A stretch of DNA of 64,000 nucleotides from Charina bottae (lineage: Eukaryota > Chordata > Lepidosauria > Squamata > Charinaidae): positions 3,286,001 through 3,350,000 of the forward strand of contig JALMGJ010000020.1 in assembly GCA_023362775.1 (NCBI GenBank). The letters are read 5' to 3'. The notes beneath the pieces are model-generated. The model did not search any database. It saw only the letters and a list, made by a program, of their open reading frames with translations, and was not told the DNA's origin. How positions within the stretch are numbered: position 1 is the first letter of the stretch; every line of letters starts with the position of its first letter. This document shows positions 32,822 through 43,428 of this stretch, piece after piece. The translations under genes were made by a program, and so were the position numbers.

Positions 32822-33040
32822 GAATTTATTTATTTGATTTATATCCCACCTTTCCTTCAGGAACTCAAGATACTTTATAAGGGGATCCCTCTTCATTTTA
32901 CCCCCACAACAACCCTGTGAGGTAGTCTAAACAGAGATAAAGTGACTGTCCCAAAGTCATCCAGTCAGCTTCCAGAACTAAGAACCTGAGTCGCCCATCT
33001 AAGTCTTAATATTTTAACACTATACCAAACTGACTCACAA
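32822..33040 (-). mobile_element. MIR-like SINE, old
   Basis: 'tttatatcccacctttccttcaggaactcaagatactttataaggggatccctcttcattttacccccacaacaaccctgtgagg' followed by 'gtgactgtcccaaagtcatccagtcagcttc' and 'ttttaacactataccaaactgac'. Same block order as the other minus-strand SINEs, more diverged. Confidence 0.75.
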
Positions 33041-33118
33041 ATAATGTTTTAAACAACAATTCTTTCCTCTGAGCTCAAGACAACTATGTTGCCTACAACT
33101 ACAACTTAATTAGAAGAA

Positions 33119-33141
33119 GTGTGTGTGTGTGTGTGTGTGTG
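33119..33141. repeat. (GT)n microsatellite
   Basis: About eleven GT units at the tail side of the following SINE. Confidence 0.95.
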
Positions 33142-33337
33142 TTACTCCTAGCGTTTGACTGGACAAGTCCTTGCAGTTTTCTTGGCAAGCGGCTTGCCCT
33201 TGCCTGCTTCCTAGGGCTGAGAGAGAATGACTGGCCCAAGGTCCCCCAGCTGGCTTTGTGCCTAAGGCGAGACTAGAACTCACGGTCTCCTGGTTGCTAG
33301 CTTGGTGCCTTAACCACTACACCAACCTGGATCTCTG
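33142..33337 (-). mobile_element. Sauria-type SINE
   Basis: Minus strand head 'ccaggttggtgtagtggttaaggcacc' (33310-33336), body 'gggccagtcattctctctcagccctaggaa' and the 'aaactgcaaggacttgtccag' 3' block. The tail is replaced by the GT repeat. Confidence 0.85.
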
Positions 33338-34070
33338 TAAGGTTACAGTATTTAAATATCATTTCTTGCAATCAAAAGTCAGTTTTTAAAAATACTATTT
33401 TAAATATCAAAAGAAATATCCTTTGATTATGCAGATAATAAAAGCACCTGGTTTTCAAAATGTAACTAAAATTGGTCACTAAGCACACTTATTAAAGTGT
33501 GCTTTAATAACATAACTTATTAAAATGGCTTTGTGGGAGGTTTTTATATAACATTTTATTGGACAGTACACCATCCAGGATCTTCTGAGTAGACAGTACA
33601 AAAATGCTGTAAAATAAAAAAGGAATGCAAGACATAAACCAGAATACGCAAAACACAAATGTGTGCTGAGTTCACACAATGCTAAGCCAAAAATCAACAA
33701 ATCCCATGGCTTACTGCAGGGATGGACCACTTTCTCGTTTGGTCTCTGGCAGTCAGAGGGATCGTTCCAAAGGTCATTGGAGGGGATGCAACCAAATTTT
33801 TTGCCTGGTTTTGGAGGGCAAAGGGTTAAGATTGGGGGCTTTGGGCAGCTCCTTATAACCCTACCTCCTGGCTGAAGATGTTGACTCCTCTCATTCTAGG
33901 GGTGTCCTCGGTATCACAAAAAGGATGCTTTTTGTGCAAATTAGTTTACAGCAGGATATGAACTAACTAGCCAGAATTCTCAGCACTATACTTAAGCATG
34001 TGTATGCTTAAACCAGTTTTTTGCCATGTTTGATTGTGACATTAAAAAAGTCTGACCATTAGAAGGCAAC
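33338..34070. other. No gene recognised
   Basis: No exon or element identified. Confidence 0.5.
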
Positions 34071-34078
34071 CTCTAGAG

Positions 34079-34638
34079 CAGAGCTTTCCAAACTGTGTGT
34101 CACGACACGGTAGTGCATAGCTTTCCAAACTGTGTGTCGCAACACAGGACTGCGGTGTGCAGGTGTGTCACACGAAAACCCGGAAGCGCTGATGGTGTGC
34201 TGTCGCCGCTGTGTGCAACAGTGTGTGTGCGGCAGCAGTGCACCATCAGTGCTTCCAGATTTCATGCGACACACCTGCACACCGCTGCCGCTGTGCATGC
34301 TGCCGCTGTTGGTGTCACCAACAGGAAAAGTTTAGAAAGCTCTGCATTAGTGTATCGGTTGCAGAGCCTGGGTGTGTCGCGACTGCTGCTGCCTCCGAGC
34401 CCTGCCAGGATTCCGCGCAGGTCCTAGTGCCTCCCTTGTGCCTTGTGCCTTGCTGCCTCCAAACCTGCCCTGCCAGGATTCCACGCAGGTCCTAGTGCCT
34501 GCCTTGTGCCTTGCTGCCTCCAAACCTGCTGTGATTCCACGCAGGTCCTAGTGCCTGCCTTGTGCCCTGCTGTAAGAGTGTGTTGCGAAACGATGCATGT
34601 CTAAAAAGTGTGTCACATGAAAAGTTTGGAAAGCTCTT
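34079..34638. mobile_element. hAT-type MITE with GC-rich body, perfect 8-bp duplication
   Basis: Left terminus 'cagagctttccaaactgtgtgtc' and right terminus 'aaagtttggaaagctctt' are inverted repeats. The flanks are identical: ctctagag at 34071-34078 and 34639-34646. A second copy of the left terminus occurs internally at about 34118-34140. Near the right end a unit containing 'gattccacgcaggtcctagtgcctgccttgtgcc' repeats about three times (34408-34570). Confidence 0.92.
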
Positions 34639-34646
34639 CTCTAGAG

Positions 34647-35785
34647 AGTTCATATAATATGGTGGATGAGAGACTGAGCTATGAACCAAGAAGTCCCTGC
34701 TCCAATCTAATTTCTCCTATGAATATAGTAGATCACCTTAGACGGCATTTTTTTTGGTTCAGGCCCTCAGCTTAAACATGTGCATAATCATACAGTTGTA
34801 AACATTATGACAGTAAAATTAATGTGAAGTAAGTTGAACATGTGAAAATGTTATAGAAATGCTTATTGTTACTTCTCTTTTCCCTGTAACAAACGGGCAA
34901 AGCATTCAATCCTCACAAAGCACTTCTGCCTGAAATGACCAAGTTGTACTGCATTCTACCATAAGATCTGCCACAACTGATCCTGTACCTAAATGGGTTA
35001 CATTATGATGATGATATTAGGTTGTGGAGTAAGTTTTGCTAGATATTTTCAAGACAGAGGAGAATTTTTCAGAAGGCTGATACTTTTCCCAATGTTCTTT
35101 GCAACATTTAGTTGTGTCTAGAAACAATAAACTTCTTTTGAGGATTCTGACATTATATTGATCCGATAGCTCCAAAAAAACATGTAATCTGCTGATGTGA
35201 GTTGAGGAACAACATTTAAATTCAACAAAAAAAATAATTTGAGAAAGGCAATAGTTGTGGCTCAATAGTAACATAAGTGCTTGGCAGAAAGGTCCCACAA
35301 TCTTTTTCCAGGATCTCCACTGGATGGGTTCTCAAGAAGGAGAGCTGGAAAAGGCTTCTGCCGGAGACCACAGAAGCAATGTTGCCGGGCAGAGTAGGCA
35401 GGAGAGGGCTAGATGGATCAATAGTCTAGGCCAGGTGAAGCAGCTGCATGTGTTCAATTAAGCTTAGCCAGGGTCGAACAAATGCTGAAATGTCAACTAC
35501 TGGTCATACAGAGTTTCACTTCCAGCTCACAACAGGGCCTCTTGCAAAACATCTGATAACTCTGCATCATTTCTAGATGTCACACTGTGTCATGCAGGGG
35601 GGGGGGGGAATCTCTTTTAGTGGAATTACCACATGAAGGAGAAGACAGAGATGCTATAAGATAAAATAGTGATTATCCAAACATTGCCTCTTTCACAATG
35701 ATTTCCTGTGGTTTTTCCAGTTCAGACATAAGGTTCCCCATTCCCAGTTTAAATTTCTTTATGGTAACAAAATAATGAGCTAAAT
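34647..35785. other. No gene recognised
   Basis: No conserved exon found. A G-run lies at 35598-35609. The segment 35310-35460 has words resembling an old repeat ('gctagatggatcaatagtct') but no boundaries. Confidence 0.45.
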
Positions 35786-35893
35786 TTTGTTTAGCTTTGA
35801 ATTTTAATTCTGGTTTTATTGTAAACCGCCCAGAGTTCCCCTTTTGGGGGAGATGGGCGGTAATAGAAATTGAATAAATAAATAAATAAACAA
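35786..35893 (+). mobile_element. L2 LINE 3' tail
   Basis: 'gtaaaccgcccagagttccccttttgggggagatgggcggtaatagaaattg' followed by (AATA)n. A heavily 5'-truncated copy of under 110 bp. Confidence 0.85.
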
Positions 35894-36017
35894 AAGGCAA
35901 AGATAATGCAATTTCAAAATGTATGTGATTCTACCAGTGTATTTTTGCCTTTATTTTGTAGCATAACCATAAATCTTAGGTATCAAGATTAGGAGAATGG
36001 AGAAAGCAGCCTTGCTT

Positions 36018-36098
36018 CTCAGCAACCTGAGAAGTCCCCTTTGGGTGATAATGGTGCGGTGATAAAAGTCGAAATATAAATAAATAAAATAAATAAAC
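36018..36098 (+). mobile_element. L2-type 3' tail, diverged
   Basis: 'gaagtcccctttgggtgataatggtgcggtgataaaagtcgaaatataaataaataaaataaataaa'. Same terminus pattern, more diverged. Confidence 0.6.
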
Positions 36099-37263
36099 CT
36101 TCAGTGAAACTGAAAGGACTGCAGTTTGGAAGAATCCTATCTGATATGAACAATCCAACATATCAAGTGTTTAAATTCTGTTCCTTCCTGGGATTGGTTG
36201 TTACCTTCTGCACCTAGATTTTTCGCAAACTGTACAGAAATCATCACTGGATGCTCTGGAGAAGCTTTTTCAATCCCTTTGATAAATGGTTAGCTCTCAG
36301 TCTTATTATTTATATTCTGTTTTTATTGAGAAGCAAAGGAAAGAGGAAATGTTTGCAAATGACAAGCATGAAAGAGACAGTGGATGAAACAGAAATTAAA
36401 CAATTTCCCCGAGGAAAGAGTGAGATTATCACAGAAGAAAACTATATAAATAGTACGTCGGTCACATTAGTCCAAAATATTAACTGGCCTCAATGCAGTC
36501 CTGAGTAGTTTAATCAATGGAACAAATTGTTCTCCCGGTCACCCACATGTAAAATCATAAGCAAATATGACTGCCCACTGTGAGCAAGAATGTATCCTAC
36601 TGGGTGAGAGTTTTGTTGGCAGATGATCCTATTGGGCAAGGCAACATCAGGAGAACATCTTAAGTATGCCCAGAGTGGTTTCTAGAACAAACAAGGGTTC
36701 TAAAGGGACGAAGAGAACGTTTTTAAGGGTGAATCTGGCAGTCTGCCTCAAGCCCAAGAATTCTTAACTAAACAAAAAGGAATGATTTCCATTAAGGGCT
36801 AGGAGATACCACTAAAAGGCAGTTAAATATTTAGATTATTCATTATTAACCTAAACACACCAGCAAAAATGCAGGTGGTAGCTACTCTAAGGCCTCATTG
36901 GTTCAAAAGGATAATTAATCATAGTCTATGCTGGGGAGAACCCCAAAGCAGACACCAAAAACTTCCTGAAATAGGAAGAAGGAAAAGTTAATGTCAACCC
37001 ACAACATTCTTCTTCTAATTACTGCTCTTGATACAATGTAATGGTTAACATGATAGACTTTCTCTGGGAGAGATGGGTTGACATAAGATGGTTGTGAATA
37101 TCTAAATTTGACACTGACTTCAAATCTAAATATAACAAGGCTGCAGTTCTCAACATACTTTCCTGAAATCAATGGGACTTGTCAGTAAGAAATGTCTATA
37201 GCTAATATTACAGCATCTAATAATAAAATGCAACAGGCTAATTGAGATAATTAAAAAAGAGAT
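36099..37263. other. No gene recognised
   Basis: A frame at 36251-36508 (85 codons, hydrophobic start) has no recognisable domain or splice context. The rest is AT-rich. Confidence 0.45.
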
Positions 37264-37283
37264 TCATTGCTACAAGTTACTTT

Positions 37284-38999
37284 TTTAATAATAATTTTAT
37301 TGAAGTTTACATATAGAAATATAAAAAACTAATACAAACTAAAGATATAAAAAGTAAAGAAAAAAGGAAATACAAAGAAATAGAGAAAAAGAAAAGAGAA
37401 AGAAGAAAGAAAAAAGAAGATATATAAAAGATGACCCCCCTCCCCTCCAGACAAGTATAAGCAGTTTCAGTAAGTTAACACCTTCTCTAGTAAAAAAGGG
37501 AAAAAAATAATCTCTTCTTCCCATATCACATCCTTCTTAATAATGAAAATATAAGAAATCAACATTTAATCCTAATTAGCAAAGGTCTATTAAGAGCTAC
37601 CAGAGATAACATATAAATTTAACCTTAATAAAAAAAGAAGTCCATTTTATAATCTAACTTATCCCTTTCTCTAAGAAATAAAACAAAAAAACCTCTCTTC
37701 GCTTATAAACAAATCCTTAAAGCCTTGTTGTACAGTCCTGATCAAGGAAAAGAAAACCCATTAATAACTACCAGAAACCACAACATATAAAATTTAACCC
37801 CAATCAGATCAATTCACTTTGCAGAGCTTCTGTTTACTTTTAAAAAGCTTAATATTTAACCCTGTCAAATAATGTCCCCCAAGCTCATTTCTTATCTTTG
37901 TTTTCTTTCAGGAACAGCCTCAGTAATTTCTGTTTGTCTCCCGACAAAAACAGCTTCATTGGTTTAACACACTCTTTTCCAAATCCAAGATAAAAAGTTT
38001 TTCCAATTCACTCTTCTGATTTATTATTTGTGTGATCCCTTCCCATTGACTCTCCATTTTGACATCTTTTTCCATATCACTCTTGTACTCTAACATTTTC
38101 AAATCGATTTTAAAATCCATAGCATCTCTTTCCATATCGCTTTTGTGACCCTAGTTCAAATCCACATCCAAAACTACCTCAGTCTCTCTTTTATCCGGTA
38201 ACATCTGTACTTGTTCTATTGCATCTGTTAAACCCATTTTTTTAGTAAAATATATTTTTAAAAGTAAATCCTGAGTGTATTGTTCCCAAACAGACTTAAT
38301 TTCTTCTAAAGTCAAATAATGCTGCTCCATTATGTTAACAGATATCTTCCCCTTTAAATGCTCTCTGGTTTCCTCTAGGTAAGTTTCAAAGTCCACTCTT
38401 ATTGTATGTTTATTTTTCACTGGCAGGACTTTCCCACGAGAAAGTTCTTACAGATAATTAAAAAATCTTAAAATATGTTTTATATCAAATTTTAAACAAT
38501 CCATAAAAACTGTTTTACACGTCCTTCTGGTGCTGTAATTATTCAAAATCGGTTCTAAACTTCCCTTGTTGTTTTCAAAAGTTAAAGTTATTCTTTTTAA
38601 CCTTTAAACTTACAAAGATCTTCTTTCATCAAGGATCGGAGGAAATTCTCCTGGTGTAGCGAAACTTGCCCTTTGGAAGGTTCCTAATTTCCAAATAAAT
38701 CTTTAAAAGATAGTTTCCAGTGTTAATTAAGAGAGGAAGTGAAAGCGAATCTAGTGTCTGTTTGAAGGCTCCGAACCACGGTTTTGGCAAGGTGTTTCCT
38801 GTGACTTCCAGAGTGCTTGACCCGCTGGAGATCGCAATTGTGTGATTTCTTCACAGGGAGCTTCTGTGCGAAGTATGTGTGGGTGATCCAGTCCTCTCTT
38901 TGATCCGGAGAGGGTTACAAAGAGTCAATATCTTCACCAGCTCCTTTTATTCGCCATGGCTGTTGGCTCCACTTCAATCCGCCATTTCTCCCCCAGAAG
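37284..38999 (-). mobile_element. L1-like retrotransposon, near full 5' end, short body
   Basis: Flanked by a 20-bp target duplication with two changes (37264-37283 and 39000-39019, 'tcattgcta-aa-ttacttt'). Read on the minus strand it starts with a GC-rich leader ('cttctgggggagaaatggcg' at the 38999 end). It then passes through a Lys/Glu-rich frame of 89 codons (38420 to 38151) that could be part of an ORF1-type protein. It ends with 'ttgtattag...aataaaattattattaaaa'. At 1.7 kb it lacks an RT, so it is an internally deleted or ORF1-only (HAL1-like) derivative. It interrupts an old CR1 whose remainder follows at 39020. Confidence 0.75.
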
Positions 39000-39019
39000 T
39001 CATTGCTATAAATTACTTT

Positions 39020-39330
39020 GATGATGGGTTAGAAAATATGATTTAGCAGATTTGCAGAGGACACAAATCAAGCACCTTTATGACACTATAAAACTCAGGA
39101 GGATCTTGACAACCTGGAATAATGGACATAAATCAGCACAATGAATGTCAACAGGAACAAATGCAAAGTCCTACATTTTGGTGGGAAAAATCAAAGGGAA
39201 CATACTGGGCAATATGTAAAAAGATCTGAGGATCTTCCTGGATCACAAACTGAACTTCAGCCAGCAATGTGATGCAGCTGGGAAAATAGGTGGATAAAAT
39301 CTCAGGCTGCATCAACAGAAATATGTCAAG
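39020..39330 (+). mobile_element. CR1 LINE fragment
   Basis: 'caacaggaacaaatgcaaagtcctacattttggtgg', 'aagatctgaggatcttcctggatcacaaactgaacttcagccagcaatgtgatgcagctg' and 'caggctgcatcaacagaaatatg' are diagnostic CR1 ORF2 words in order. No frame survives. Confidence 0.82.
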
Positions 39331-39534
39331 AGAAAGAAAACAAATTATTGTAAAGATTTGTATGCTAGTATATGTGGCTCATTGTGATAATTAAATGAGA
39401 AGAGATAATCTCTTTAATTGCTTTGCCTGGAGTAACAATTTCTTAGAAATATCTGAATTGCTTAATCTTATTTTGCAACTTTTCACATTCCAACTTTCAC
39501 TTCTTTTCCCAAGTAATACTGTATAAGTAGTAAT

Positions 39535-39835
39535 TGTTGTTGTTCAGTCGTTTAGTCGTGTCCGACTTCGTGACCTCATGGATCATAGCACGCCAGGCCT
39601 TCCTGTCCTCCACTGTCTCCTGGAGTTTACTCAAATTCATGTTCGTTACATCGGTGATGCTATCTAACCATCTCATCCTCTGCCGTCCCCTTCTCCTTTT
39701 GCCTTCAGTCTTTCCCAGCATCAGGGTCTTTTCCAGTGAGTCCTCTCTTCGCATTAGGTGGCCAAATAGTAAGTATATTATAATTATACTTTATACTTTA
39801 TATTATAATTATACTTTATTATAATTATAATTATA

Positions 39836-39868
<33 letters not shown>

Positions 39869-39897
39869 TGTATGTATGTATTATAATATACTTACTA
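39535..39897 (-). mobile_element. BovB (RTE) LINE 3' end with (TATG)n
   Basis: The minus strand encodes the end of ORF2 ('MRREDSLEKTLMLGK', 'GRQRMRWLDSITDV') and the '(AAC)n' tail at 39535-39545. It is flanked by a perfect 12-bp duplication (ataagtagtaat at 39523-39534 and 39898-39909) that also encloses an AT-rich (TATG)n stretch at 39838-39880. The 5'-truncated insertion therefore includes that low-complexity filler. Confidence 0.88.
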
Positions 39898-39909
39898 ATA
39901 AGTAGTAAT

Positions 39910-40620
39910 ACGAGCATGCATAAATGAATAAATGCCTTAAAAGAATCTCACACAATCCCTATGGTCACTGGATGTGTTTTTCAAAAGATATTTTTGAGAT
40001 TCTGATTTAATCTATTTTATAAAATATGGGTCTTTTAATCAGGATGTGTGGTCAGAAACTGCAACTGAATTTTCATCAGGATGGATTCAAAAGTCACCCT
40101 AATCACCAAATGAAATTCCACTAGGTAGGTTTGTAGCATTTTCCACCATTTATGTCTCAGTTTACTTGATATGGTAATATGATCTAGCGAAGAGTCTAAA
40201 ACTTGATTAAAATCCCCAGTCATAATTACCTGATCAACAGCAAGGGTAAAAAGATGTGCAAAACAGCTATGTAAAATATGTGGGTGATCTCCAGTAGGAC
40301 TGTACTGCAGTCATTATAAGCGTTATCCTTTTATTGCAACTTTTATGTCAGAAGAAACTCTTCTGAATGACTTAAGGAGTAGTCAAATGTATGAATATGG
40401 ACCTACTGTATATGTACCTTAGATTATGTTTCACTTTAACTCAGTCAAAAATAGAAGTGAGAGAACGACTGTATTTGAGAATGCAAATTGACCATTTGCA
40501 AAGAGATGGGGGTACCAGTGGAATCAATGCTGTCTAAGAGTGCCCTTTAACTCACATTGGAATCCAATTATTTAGCCATTTCCATACATGGGTGTTTTAG
40601 AATACAGATCAGATCTGTAG
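39910..40620. other. No gene recognised
   Basis: AT-rich with no supported feature. A 'cagctatgtaaaatatgtgg...ccagtaggactg' stretch may be eroded LINE. Confidence 0.45.
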
Positions 40621-41548
40621 CTTGAATCATGTCAACTGGATTTCCATTTTCTCAGTGGAAACGTTTCGCTCCTTATCCAAGAAGCTTCTTCAGTCTGAGT
40701 AAAGTTTGTAAGGGAATCCTTAAATATGTTTCTATGGTGGCTGTGTGACCTTGCACCTGGGGCTAGGTCATGGTTATTTGAGATGTTTCTAAGTCCCTTT
40801 ATCATCCAAAGGAGGATCGTTAAGATTACCTTGCTGTTGTTGAGATTGCGAAATGTTCTTAATCTTCCTAGGCACAGAAGACAAAGCAGGAAGGAAAATA
40901 GGGGAGAGATTGTGCCTGAGGCCCCCACCTCTATTCAAAGAAGGATTTTCCAAGTTGGCATAAATGGATTCCTTGACCCCTCTTTCAAACCACTTATCTT
41001 CCCTGTCTAAAATGTGAACATTAATGTCCTCAAATGAGTGTCCTTTTTCCTTTAGATGAAGGTAAACTGCTGACTCTGGTCCTGTGGTGTTGCTCCTCCT
41101 GTGTTAGGCCATCCTCCTGTACAAAGGTTGTTTGGTTTCTCCAATGTAGAGCTCAGAGCACTCCTCACTGCACTGAATTGCATACACTACATTGCTTTTC
41201 TAGTGTTTTGGAGTTTGATCTTTGGGGTGTACAAGCCTCTGTCTCAGTGTGTTGGTGGTTTTGAAATATACAGGTATGTGGTGTTTGCCAAATATCCGTT
41301 TTATCTTTTCAGACACGCCAGCCATGTAAGGAATGACCAGGTTCTTTCGTTTACTCTGAGTCTCAGCCCTGTCTGTTGCTGTTTTAGGTCTGGTAGACTT
41401 AGATTTGGTGAAGGCCCAATTTGGATATCCACAGGCCTTCAGAGCTGTTCTCAGGTGCTGATTTTTAAAAAGCCTTGGAGGGTTCACAGAAGGAAGGTTT
41501 TGGGCCCTGGGTGGCTGTCCCAAGAGGCCTGGGATTGTCCTGATTGAG
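40621..41548 (-). mobile_element. Penelope-like element fragment with GIY-YIG domain
   Basis: On the minus strand, from 41523 to about 41200, the frame reads the RT-to-linker part of a Penelope-like element ('NLVIPYMAGVSEKIKRIFGK', 'TLRQRLVHPKD'). After a frameshift it continues at about 41200-41110 with 'VVYAIQCSEECSELYIGETK', the start of the GIY-YIG endonuclease domain that distinguishes this class. Later pieces ('LKEKGHSFED', about 41050-41010) and the 3' UTR word 'gaagaagcttcttggataaggagcgaaacgtttcc' (40652-40690) follow. The core RT is absent and several frameshifts are present. Confidence 0.88.
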
Positions 41549-41812
41549 AGTCACAACTTTGGCATTTCATTTTTCATTTCCTTCTGACCTCACACCCCTC
41601 ACCACTTCTTCCACATCTACAACAATAATCCTGATAATAAAATAATATTTACTTTAAATTGTATGAAACAAAATACCACCAGTAAATTCTTTTAAATAAT
41701 TTTTCTTTAAAACACACTAAAAAGCTTAGCCAGTCAAGCTTCAGAGCCACATTTTTTTCAATATGTTTTATATTTTGTTGGATTGTAAACTATTAATAAA
41801 GTTTTTTTTTAA
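41549..41812. other. No gene recognised
   Basis: AT-rich. Confidence 0.5.
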
Positions 41813-42036
41813 TCTGTTCGATTGTGTCCGATTCTTAGAGAGGGCCTGGATAAGTCCCTGCAGTTTTCTTGGCAAGGTTTTTTGGCAGTGGCTTGCCATT
41901 GCCTCCTTCCTAGGACTGAGAGACAGTGACTGGCCCAAGGTCACCCAGCTGGCTTCGTGCCTAAGGCGGGACTAGAACTCACGGTCTCCCGGTTTCTAGC
42001 CCAGTGCCTTAGCCACTACACCAAACTGGCTGTCTA
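41813..42036 (-). mobile_element. Sauria-type SINE
   Basis: Minus strand: head 'gccagtttggtgtagtggctaaggcactgggctagaaacc' (41995-42034), body, 'gcaatggcaagccactgccaaaaaac', 'aaaactgcagggacttatccaggc' and 'tctaagaatcggacacaatcgaacag' (41813-41838), the BovB-like 3' end. Complete and little diverged. Confidence 0.92.
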
Positions 42037-42044
42037 TAAATATT

Positions 42045-42120
42045 TATATTATATATTATATTATATTATATTATATTATATTATATTATATTATATTATA
42101 TTATATTATATTATTATATT
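42045..42120. repeat. (TATAT)n microsatellite
   Basis: About thirteen TATAT pentamers next to the SINE head. Confidence 0.95.
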
Positions 42121-42600
42121 TATTATAATATTATAATTATACAATTTACTTATTATAGTTTTAATCAGAGGAGTTAAAATGCATATTTCTATATAGCCAT
42201 TTTTCCAGCTGTCCATATGTAGCTAAATGTTGGCTTATATCACGATGAATGTATAAACACTGAAACCAAGGAAAATGCCACCCATGCATGTTGTAGTGGA
42301 TTGGGGGACTTGTGGGTTATGCAGTGACCGTCTATAGCTAAAATCACTATTCCATTCCAATGAGATATAGGGGTGGGATCCAGAGTGAGAGTGAATGAGA
42401 TATTTCTTTGTCCCCAGGAACTAGAATCAATAAGATAAAGTTGGCAAGGAAAATTTCAGGAATCTTTTATTTCTTTCCAATGCTGTCTTCCTCAGGGGAG
42501 TACATTTAATTTGGCTTCTATTCTTTGTCCCTCTATCTCTTTGTTTGTTTGCCCAGTCTGTTTAGAGGCTAATGATTTTAGTTTTGGTATAAAGATCTAT
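42121..42600. other. No gene recognised
   Basis: AT-rich flank; nothing supported. Confidence 0.5.
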
Positions 42601-42606
42601 TCACAT

Positions 42607-42860
42607 AATAGATGAGCAGATTCATAAAGTTGGAAGGTTCCTTAAAGGTCATATAGTCCAAACTCTTGTTCAGTGCAGGATCAACTACCGCCTCTCTGGC
42701 AGGTGACTGTCCAGCCTCTGTTTGAAGGCCTCTGGGAAAGGAGAATTCACCCCTTCAACATGGTAGCCTGTTCCACTGGCTGACAGCGTCAACAGTCAGG
42801 AATTTCCTTCTGAACCTCCTTCCTTGTAATTTTTAACACATTGGTTCTGATCTGGGACAA
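42607..42860 (-). mobile_element. CR1 LINE 3' end
   Basis: The minus strand of 'aagttggaaggttccttaaaggtcatatagtccaaactc...tctggcaggtgactgtccagcctctgtttgaaggcctctgg...cctgttccactggctgaca...tcaggaatttccttctgaacc' is the CR1 3' block. The Tigger-like MITE is inserted next to or in it. Confidence 0.82.
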
Positions 42861-42862
42861 TA

Positions 42863-43066
42863 CAGGTAGTCCTTGCTTAATGACCACAATTGGGACTGGC
42901 AACTCCATCACTAAGCGACACAGTTGTTAAGCGAAACATCACATGACCACGCTGGACTTGACATCACTCCTGCTGCAGTCATTAAACAAATCACCCGCAA
43001 TTGTTAAGCAAGACATCACATTTCTGCGACTTGTGATTTCACTGCTGGCTTTATCTATCATCTATC

Positions 43067-43113
<47 letters not shown>

Positions 43114-43128
43114 ATCTATCTATCTATC

Positions 43129-43171
<43 letters not shown>

Positions 43172-43426
43172 ATCTATCTATCTATCTATCTGTCTATCAA
43201 ATTTCATCACCGCCCATCTTCCCCACTGATTCTGCTTGTTGGAATCCAACTGTGAAGCACGCAAATGGTGATCAGATGACTGTGCAACATTTTGATGGTT
43301 GTAAATGCCCACTGTTTGTGAAGCGCCCGAATGCCGATCCTGTGGCCATGGGGATGCTGTGATGGTCGTAAGTGCGAGGACTGGTCATAAGTTTAAACAG
43401 GGCAGTCGATAAGCAAGGACTACCTG
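42863..43426. mobile_element. Tc1/mariner (Tigger/pogo-like) MITE
   Basis: Terminal inverted repeats 'caggtagtccttgcttaatg' and 'gataagcaaggactacctg' are flanked by TA on both sides (42861-42862, 43427-43428). The body carries 'ttgttaagcgaaacatcacatgacc', 'ccatggggatgctgtgatggtcgtaagtg'. It is interrupted by an L2 tail at about 43048-43222. Confidence 0.88.
43048..43222 (-). mobile_element. Minimal L2 tail with long (CTAT)n, nested in the MITE
   Basis: About 25 bp of L2 terminus ('caaatttcatcaccgcccatctt', antisense) follow roughly 135 bp of CTAT repeats with a few CATC interruptions. This is an extremely truncated LINE insertion whose tail expanded into a microsatellite. Confidence 0.75.
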
Positions 43427-43428
43427 TA

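Noticed and set aside
41200..41523. A minus-strand host gene
   Set aside because: The product is the RT-to-endonuclease linker of a Penelope-like element, with frameshifts.
43059..43196. CRISPR-like regular repeats
   Set aside because: Simple (CTAT)n microsatellite in a eukaryotic genome; no spacers.
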